From Enhygromyxa salina (GTDB lineage Bacteria > Myxococcota_A > Polyangia > Nannocystales > Nannocystaceae), in assembly GCF_002994615.1 (NCBI RefSeq), contig NZ_PVNK01000292.1, positions 1 through 61,150 on the forward strand: DNA of 61,150 bases. Direction: 5' to 3'. A program made the translations under genes and the position numbers. Positions 55,850 to 61,150 of the stretch are shown here, in pieces. The notes under the pieces were generated by a model. That model was not told the origin of the DNA. It ran no database searches and saw only the letters and a list, made by a program, of their open reading frames with translations. Within the stretch, counting starts at the first letter, position 1, and each line of letters begins with the position of its first letter.

Positions 55850-57283
55850 ATGGCCAAGGCCAAGCGAAGCAAGCAAAAGACCCGCTGGCAGTGCAGCGCG
55901 TGCGGAGCGACCACGAGCGGATGGTTCGGCCAGTGCCCTTCGTGCCGCGAGTGGAACACGATCGAGGAGCTCAGCGAGCGACCGACGGCCGGCGAGCGCG
56001 TGGTGCTCGCAGCCCCGGGCGCGAAGTCGAAGCCGGTCCCGGTCACCGAGGCCCAGGCCGAGGCCGCGGGCGAGACCCGGCTGCGCACGGGCATCGCCGA
56101 GCTCGACCGGGTCCTCGGTGGCGGGCTCGTGCCCGGCAGCCTCGTGCTGCTCGGCGGCGCCCCGGGGATCGGCAAGTCGACGCTGCTCCTCCAGGCCTGC
56201 ACGGGGCTGGTCAGCGCGGGCGAGGGCGAGCGCACGGTCCTGTACGCGAGCGGCGAGGAGTCGATCGCCCAGGTCGCCAACCGAGCGGCGCGCCTCCGCG
56301 GCGGCAGCTTTGGGCCCGGCGACGAGCACCTGCTGCTGCTGGCCGAGACCCGCATCGAGGCGATCCTCGATCATGCCGCGGACCAGGCTGGGCGCCGCCC
56401 CGACGTGCTCGTCGTCGACTCGATCCAGACCGTCTACAGCGACGCGCAAGAGGGCCTGCCCGGCAACATCAGCCAGATCCGCAGCGTCACCGGCCACCTC
56501 CTGAGCTGGGCCAAGACCACCAAGGTCCCGGTCGTGATCGTCGGTCACGTGACCAAGGACGGCCAGCTCGCCGGGCCGCGCCTGCTCGAGCACATGGTCG
56601 ACGCCGTGCTCAGCTTCGAGGGCGACGAAGAGCGAGCCACGCGGATGCTCCGGGCGAGCAAGAACCGCTTCGGCAGCACCGCCGAGCTCGGCGTGTTCGA
56701 GATGACCGGCGTCGGCCTGCGCGAGATCGAGAACCCGAGCGAGGCCTTCTTGGCCGACCACCCCGAGCAGGCGATCGGCTCGGCCGTCACCGCCTCGCTC
56801 GAGGGCTCGCGGCCGCTGCTGCTCGAGGTCCAGGCCCTGCTCGGGCCGAGCCCCGGGGGCTCCCCGCGGCGGACCTGCGTCGGCGCCGATCCCAACCGCC
56901 TCGCGATGCTGCTCGCGGTCCTCGACCGCCACGCGGGCCTGTTCGTCGTCGATCAGGACGTATTCGTGAACGTCGCGGGCGGCCTGCGCCTCAACGAGCC
57001 CGCGGCCGATCTCGCGGTGCTGCTCGCGGTCGCTAGCTCGCACATGCGCAAGCCGATCCCAGCGGGCACCGTGATCATCGGCGAGGTCGGCCTGACCGGC
57101 GAGCTGCGCCGGGTCCCGCGCCTCGACGAGCGCCTCGCCGAGGCCGCGCGGCTGGGTTTTTCTCGCGCGGTCGTATGCGGCCGCGGCCGCGACTCGAAGC
57201 GCAAGGCCCCGCGCAAGACCGGCCTCGAGCTCATCGAGGTTCAGACCGTCGCCGAGGCGGTCGAGCTGACCTTCGACGCCTGA
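55850..57283 (+). CDS. radA: DNA repair protein RadA
   Basis: RecA-like ATPase that promotes branch migration in recombination. 477 residues: N-terminal zinc finger (CSACG and CPSC), Walker A GGAPGIGKSTLLLQ (about 99-112), RadA motif KNRFGS (about 268) and a C-terminal Lon-protease-like domain (GVGADPNRLA equivalents, GGLRLNEPAADLAVLLAVASS). ATG at 55850. Confidence 0.96.
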   Translation: MAKAKRSKQKTRWQCSACGATTSGWFGQCPSCREWNTIEELSERPTAGERVVLAAPGAKSKPVPVTEAQAEAAGETRLRTGIAELDRVLGGGLVPGSLVLLGGAPGIGKSTLLLQACTGLVSAGEGERTVLYASGEESIAQVANRAARLRGGSFGPGDEHLLLLAETRIEAILDHAADQAGRRPDVLVVDSIQTVYSDAQEGLPGNISQIRSVTGHLLSWAKTTKVPVVIVGHVTKDGQLAGPRLLEHMVDAVLSFEGDEERATRMLRASKNRFGSTAELGVFEMTGVGLREIENPSEAFLADHPEQAIGSAVTASLEGSRPLLLEVQALLGPSPGGSPRRTCVGADPNRLAMLLAVLDRHAGLFVVDQDVFVNVAGGLRLNEPAADLAVLLAVASSHMRKPIPAGTVIIGEVGLTGELRRVPRLDERLAEAARLGFSRAVVCGRGRDSKRKAPRKTGLELIEVQTVAEAVELTFDA

Positions 57284-57301
57284 ACGCAAAGCGATCGTAG
57301 A

Positions 57302-57667
57302 GTCGCTGACGGCCGCGGGGGTCTAAAACAGCCCCCTTCTAGGGGGCCACGCAAACGATTGCGAAGCTCATCCCAGCCCACCGAGCGAGGGAGCGCAGCG
57401 ACCGAGCGACCGGCCGCTTGCGGCCGTGCGTGGCAGAGTCGCTGACGGCCGCGGGGGTCTAAAACAGAATCGCTGACGGCCGCGGGGGTCTAAACCAGCC
57501 CCCTTCTAGGGGGCCACGCAAACGATTGCGAAGCTCATCCCAGCCCACCGAGCGAGGGAGCGCAGCGACCGAGCGACCGGCCGCTTGCGGCCGTGCGTGG
57601 CAGAGTTGCTGACGGCCGCGGGGGTCTAAAACAAAGTCGCTGACGGCCGCGGGGGTCTAAAACAGCC
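57302..57667 (+). repeat. Tandem S-L-S-S-L-S-S repeat block
   Basis: Short unit S (GTCGCTGACGGCCGCGGGGG then TCTAAAACAG, about 30 bases) occurs five times, near 57302, 57438, 57469, 57605 and 57636. Long unit L (about 106 bases, starting CCCCCTTCTAGGGGG and ending near GTGCGTGGCAGA) occurs twice, at about 57332 and 57499. The period is 167 bases. L contains hairpins (CCCCCTTCTAGGGGG; GGCCGCTTGCGGCC) and the motif GCGCAGCGACCGAGCGACCG also seen at 1444. The gene-free stretch 57284-57685 consists of this block. Confidence 0.85.
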
Positions 57668-57685
57668 CCCAGCCCCCAGCTCCCT

Positions 57686-58597
57686 TTACAGGTACTGATC
57701 GACGAAGAAGAGCGCCAAGAAGGGGTTGTCGCCGGGGCCCGGGATACCCCAAAATTCCACCCCCAGCTCGGGTTCGAGCAGGAAGAAGAACGGGTACTGG
57801 CCGCCGTTGTAGATCCCGCGGACCTGCTGGGTCTCGTCGACGAGCACCGGGATGTGGTTGTCCTGGTGGGCCGCGTACCACGACTCGCTGTCACTGAGCG
57901 TCGGCGGATTGCCGGCCGCGTCCTCGACGATGATCGTGATCCACCAGATCCGCAGGCTGTAGACCTTGTCGCGGACCGTGGGGTAGGCGGTCTGGAGCGA
58001 GGCCGTCTCGGCGTTGTCGACCCCGGCGATCCAGTTGGCCATGTTGTGGCACGGCCCGCACCACTGCGCCGACATGTCGATGATCATGTAGGAGGGCTCG
58101 CCCGTCTCGTTGCTCGTGAAGTTGGCGAAGTCGTAGATGTCGACCGAGTCACCGTGCTGGTCGAGGAACTCGGCCCGCGGAAAGGGGCTGCCCGTCGCGG
58201 TCGTCGAGGTCGCCCAGCTGCCCTGCTCGAGGTCGTCTTTGTTGGGGTAGTAGGGCCAAAAGCCCTGGTAGATCCGGCTGTTCAGGTCGAGGGGGTCGGT
58301 GCCCTCCCAGACCTCCCAGCTGTCCCAATAATTGTCCTCGTCGGTGTCCTTGCTGTTGGGATCGGTGCCGAGCATCTCCTCCTCGACGTCGCTCAGGCCG
58401 TCCTCGTCGCTGTCGAGCTCGGCGGCCCCGTCGCCTGTGTCGCCTGTGTCGCCTGCGTCGTCGCCCTCATCGGTCCCGAACTCGGCGGCGGTGGCGTCTG
58501 CTTCGCCGCCCTCACCGCCCCCGCCGGCGTCACCGCAGCCTGGGGACACGAGCAGCGCACCAGCGCCAATGACAATCGAGAGGGGATTACTTTTCAC
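57686..58597 (-). CDS. Lipoprotein with Ca-binding repeats and thioredoxin-like domain
   Basis: 303 residues from the GTG at 58597, with GGAG 9 bases upstream. The signal ends in LLVSPGC. A Gly/Asp/Glu-rich linker precedes thrombospondin-type-3-like calcium repeats (DSDEDGLSDVEEEMLGTDPN; DTDEDNYWDSWE, about 70-115), then a thioredoxin-like domain (about 165-300) with the active site WCGPCHNM. It probably reduces or isomerises disulfides at the cell surface. The disulfide enzyme with calcium repeats is an unusual combination. Confidence 0.83.
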   Translation of the reverse strand: MKSNPLSIVIGAGALLVSPGCGDAGGGGEGGEADATAAEFGTDEGDDAGDTGDTGDGAAELDSDEDGLSDVEEEMLGTDPNSKDTDEDNYWDSWEVWEGTDPLDLNSRIYQGFWPYYPNKDDLEQGSWATSTTATGSPFPRAEFLDQHGDSVDIYDFANFTSNETGEPSYMIIDMSAQWCGPCHNMANWIAGVDNAETASLQTAYPTVRDKVYSLRIWWITIIVEDAAGNPPTLSDSESWYAAHQDNHIPVLVDETQQVRGIYNGGQYPFFFLLEPELGVEFWGIPGPGDNPFLALFFVDQYL

Positions 58598-58792
58598 GGT
58601 CAACTCCGATGCCGAGCGGGGACCCCGGCGGTGGAAACATAGCATGGACAACTGTCGCCGCGATCGCGAGCAAGTTCCGCTGGGAGCAGGCTCCCCGGCC
58701 CGCTCGCGGGGCACATGCGACACTCCCCCCATGCCGCGTGGGTCGTCGAGGCCCGGCGCGGCTGAGGCGGCCTCCCGGGGTAGTATTCGCGG

Positions 58793-59887
58793 GTGCGAAG
58801 CAAGAGCAGGTTGTGGGCCCCGGCGCTGGCGGCCGCGACGCTGATCGGCTGCGGTGAGGGCCCGCGCGCCGAGCCGAGCGCGAGCGTCGAGGCGCCCCCG
58901 CAGGCCAGGGCCGGAGAGCTTCGCGCGCCCGACACCCAACCGACGCCGCCCGAGGCCAAAGCGACCCCGGCAGCGACACCGACCGACCAGGCGCCCGAGC
59001 CGAGCGCTTCGGCGCCGCTGCCCGTGTTCGCCGTCGCGCGCCTGGGTCACGCGGGCCCGGTCACCGACCTCGCGTGGTCGGACGACGGGGCCACGATCGC
59101 CACGGTCGCAAGCGACGGCGAGGTCCGGCTGTGGGACGCCACGAGCTACGCGCTGACCCGAACCCTCGACGGGCCGCCGGGCGAGCACCGCCGGGTCGCG
59201 CTGACCCGCGACGGCGCGACGGTCGTGGCCAACGCCGAGCACGAGGTCCGAGCGTGGGACGCCAAGACCGGCGCGCTGCGGCACACCCTGGCCCACACGG
59301 GCGAGACCTTCGCCGTGGCGATCTCGGGCGACGGCGCCACGATCGCTTCGGGTGGCGCCGACGGCCTCCGGATCTGGGCCGCCGACGGAGCACCGCGGCA
59401 CCACGTCGAGTTGCGGGGCAAGCAGGTCGCGAGCCTGGCGGTCAGCGGCGACGGGGGGACCCTCGCGTCCGGGTGGGATGACGGCCGCGTGCGCTTGTAT
59501 GAGGCCGCGAGCGGGGAGCTCACGCGCACGATCAAGACCGGGGCCGATCCCGAGACCCTCGCGTACTCGCGCGACGGCACGCGGCTGGCTGCGCGCAGCG
59601 GCGACGAGAGCTTCAGGATCTTCGACGCCACCACGGGTAAGGCCCTGGCCAAGATTCCGCTCGCGCATCCGCTCGCGTTCGGGGTCGGCGACCACCTGCT
59701 GCTCGGAACCAACACGCCCGGCGACGGCGAGGTCGAGGTCTCGGTCATCGACGTCGGCCCCGCTCAGATCGTGCGCGGGTTTCTGGGCCACGAGGCCGGG
59801 ATCACAGCGGCCGCGTGGTCGCCCGACGGAAACACCTTCGCGACCGCGAGCGCGGACACGACCGCGCTGATCTGGGCGGCGCCCTAG
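58793..59887 (+). CDS. WD40-repeat lipoprotein
   Basis: 364 residues from the GTG at 58793. The signal ends in ATLIGC (Cys about 20). A Pro/Ala/Glu-rich spacer is followed by about six WD40 blades (about 83-364; LAWSDDGATIATVASDGEVRLWD, VALTRDGATVVANAEHEVRAWD and so on), giving a propeller for protein binding in the envelope. The last residue and TAG stop (59885-59887) come from the CTAG of the element ends at 59884; the protein ends right after ALIWAAP, near the natural end of the last blade. Confidence 0.87.
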   Translation: MRSKSRLWAPALAAATLIGCGEGPRAEPSASVEAPPQARAGELRAPDTQPTPPEAKATPAATPTDQAPEPSASAPLPVFAVARLGHAGPVTDLAWSDDGATIATVASDGEVRLWDATSYALTRTLDGPPGEHRRVALTRDGATVVANAEHEVRAWDAKTGALRHTLAHTGETFAVAISGDGATIASGGADGLRIWAADGAPRHHVELRGKQVASLAVSGDGGTLASGWDDGRVRLYEAASGELTRTIKTGADPETLAYSRDGTRLAARSGDESFRIFDATTGKALAKIPLAHPLAFGVGDHLLLGTNTPGDGEVEVSVIDVGPAQIVRGFLGHEAGITAAAWSPDGNTFATASADTTALIWAAP

Positions 59888-59899
59888 CAGCCCGGGGTG
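59884..59899 (+). repeat. Extra outer end of the 166-bp element
   Basis: CTAGCAGCCCGGGGTG, identical to the first 16 bases of the adjacent copy 3, giving a tandem duplicated end. It carries the stop codon of the WD40 gene. Confidence 0.75.
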
Positions 59900-60065
59900 C
59901 TAGCAGCCCGGGGTGCAATGCCTCGCGCCGCCTCGCTTGGCCTTTTCGCCGAGGGCTTTGTCGCCAAAACTTGCAGTACGCCCGGTACAGCGGCGTTTTG
60001 GCTTCGCGCCCTCGGCAAAAATTCCGGCGCGAGGCGACACGATGCATTGCACCCCGGGCTGCTAG
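59900..60065 (-). mobile_element. 166-bp CTAG-bounded near-palindromic element, copy 3
   Basis: The same element in inverted orientation relative to copies 1 and 2. Ends CTAGCAGCCCGGGGTGCAA and CACCCCGGGCTGCTAG; centre TTGCAGTACGCCCGGTACAG. It lies directly between the WD40 gene and the second 75-bp repeat. Confidence 0.8.
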
Positions 60066-60098
60066 GCCTGAATCTTCAAGGGGCCTTTCGAAAAGGGG

Positions 60099-60174
60099 CC
60101 TTTCGAAAAGGCCCCTCGCTGCGGCGGCGAAGCCCCCTCCGCTCACCCCCAAACGCTCGCCTCCCGGCTCGTAC
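60099..60174 (+). repeat. 75-bp dispersed repeat, copy B
   Basis: Near-identical to 28841-28915. It is preceded by two short tandem copies of GGGGCCTTTCGAAAA. It starts 34 bases after the 166-bp element. Confidence 0.75.
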
Positions 60175-60201
60175 TATCCCTGGCGCGAGCAGCCTGCCAG
60201 G

Positions 60202-61150
60202 CTAAACCCCGCAGGCCAGGGCCTGCTCCCCGCAGTTTTGGTCGATGCAGGCCTGATCCTCGCAGGCGTGGTTGGCGATGCAACCGTTGAGGTCGAAGAA
60301 CACAAACTGCTGATCGAAGGCGCCGTTGTGCAAGCAATTGGTCTCGCACAGCACCGCCCCCTCGCAGGCCTCGGTGCACTCGTAGATCTTGGCACAGTCC
60401 GCCTCGCCCGACACGCACACCCCCCACTCGCCCGCGCACAATTCCTCGGTGCAGGCGAAGGTGTCACACATCGCAAACTCGGCGCAGGCCCCGAGCGCCT
60501 CCGCCTCGAGCTGCGCGTTCGGGGTCAGCGGCGGCGCGCAGTCGAGCGCGCAGTCCTGGTCGTAGCCGCACCCGATCAGGCAGTCGACGAGCGGGGGGCA
60601 AGACAGGCCGTCGCTGCCTCCGCCGACGCAGCTGACGTACTCATTGGCGCAAAACTCCGTCAGGCACGCGTCGTCGTTGCAGGCGTTGTCCAGCGCGCAA
60701 GCCTCGAGCTCCGCGACCTGGGCCAGGGCCAGGGGCGTCGCCTCGTAGTTGCACGCGGCTTCGCAGGGCTCGTCGCCGCCGCACAGATCGACGCAGGTCG
60801 TCAGCTCGAGGCAGGTGTCGTCACCATGGTTGCAGGCGAAGGCCTCGGGGTAGCAGTTCTCGTCGATGCACACCTCGTCGAGGCACGCGTTGTCGCCGAT
60901 GCACTGGACCAGCGCCGAAGACTCCGCCAACGCCTCGGGGCTCGCCTCGGCCAGGCACATGTCCTGGCAATCGGTGTCGCCCATGCAGGCGACGACGCAC
61001 TCGTTGACGATCGGACACGTGGCGTCGCCGTCCCTCTCCCGGTCGCCGTCGCCATCTCCATGGCCATGGCCATGGCCAGAGTCCCCGTCTCCGTCCCCGT
61101 CTCCGTCCCCGTCCCCAGAGTCCCCGTCCCCATCGCCATCTCCAGAGTCC
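60202..61150 (-). CDS. Cys-rich lipoprotein with Gly-Asp linker, 5' part outside the window
   Basis: The frame is open to the right window edge; the signal peptide and start are beyond it. The visible N-terminal part is a Gly-Asp/Ser/His linker (about 50 residues, encoded by hexanucleotide repeats 61030-61150). It is followed by about 300 residues of a Cys-rich repeat domain of unknown family, with about 40 cysteines in pairs (CMGDTDCQDMC, CIGDNACLDEVC, CGGDEPCEAAC, CEDQACIDQNC). The repeating pattern C-x(5)-C-x(3)-C suggests tandem disulfide modules. Probably surface-exposed. Confidence 0.8.
   Translation of the reverse strand, partial: DSGDGDGDGDSGDGDGDGDGDGDSGHGHGHGDGDGDRERDGDATCPIVNECVVACMGDTDCQDMCLAEASPEALAESSALVQCIGDNACLDEVCIDENCYPEAFACNHGDDTCLELTTCVDLCGGDEPCEAACNYEATPLALAQVAELEACALDNACNDDACLTEFCANEYVSCVGGGSDGLSCPPLVDCLIGCGYDQDCALDCAPPLTPNAQLEAEALGACAEFAMCDTFACTEELCAGEWGVCVSGEADCAKIYECTEACEGAVLCETNCLHNGAFDQQFVFFDLNGCIANHACEDQACIDQNCGEQALACGV

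Noticed and set aside
57302..57667. CRISPR array.
   Set aside because: Between the short units there is either nothing or the same 106-base sequence, so no spacers.

Overview
The window is GC-rich DNA (about 70% by eye) from a myxobacterium, most likely of the Nannocystaceae type (Nannocystis, Plesiocystis or Enhygromyxa relatives). The evidence is a set of secreted lipoproteins with long Gly-Asp linkers after the lipobox, many hybrid histidine kinases and Ser/Thr kinases, and housekeeping genes (queG, ligA, rpsF-rpsR-rplI, folP, hisD-hisC, metK, radA) scattered singly among lineage-specific genes. Genus assignment is inference.

Positions 1-17.3 kb are mostly core genome: the end of a LuxR-type regulator, queG, a Gly-Asp lipoprotein, a Nudix CoA pyrophosphatase, an ErpA/IscA-type Fe-S carrier, a large lipoprotein, ligA, a second Gly-Asp lipoprotein, a hybrid histidine kinase, the rpsF-rpsR-rplI operon, an alpha/beta hydrolase, an FG-GAP/ASPIC lipoprotein, folP, and a tight trio made of a DUF4242-like protein and two 3-hydroxyanthranilate-dioxygenase-like cupins. 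Positions 17.3-28.8 kb are a signalling block on the minus strand: two hybrid kinases flank a giant Ser/Thr-kinase/AAA/GAF/PAS/histidine-kinase protein, followed by a zinc-ribbon beta-propeller membrane protein.

Positions 28.8-46.8 kb are the accessory part. hisD-hisC sits directly downstream of a dense array of a short repeat (15 copies of an 11-mer). The array lies beside a REP-associated tyrosine transposase (RAYT), and one more repeat copy is found on the other side of that transposase. Next comes a molybdenum hydroxylase operon (iorB-like, iorA-like, dihaem cytochrome lipoprotein), then an MBL-fold protein, an HxlR regulator, an internally deleted aldo/keto reductase, a LysR regulator and an SDR. 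After that follow a DUF4215 lipoprotein, gene fragments and a pectate-lyase-like lipoprotein. Positions 46.8-61.15 kb hold a Ser/Thr kinase divergent from an ECF-like sigma factor, a kinase/transposase chimera, metK, a glutamine amidotransferase, radA, a thioredoxin-like lipoprotein, a WD40 lipoprotein and a Cys-rich Gly-Asp lipoprotein cut by the window end.

The strongest unexplained signal is a family of 166-bp near-palindromic elements bounded by CTAG (28962-29127, 44301-44466, 59900-60065). Their outer ends also occur alone, joined as an identical 20-bp palindrome (41237-41256, 42999-43018). In three places the CTAG end supplies the TAG stop codon of the neighbouring gene. In another place two divergent gene fragments both begin exactly at the palindrome. 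Together with the RAYT/repeat array this gives two separate small-repeat systems in the window.
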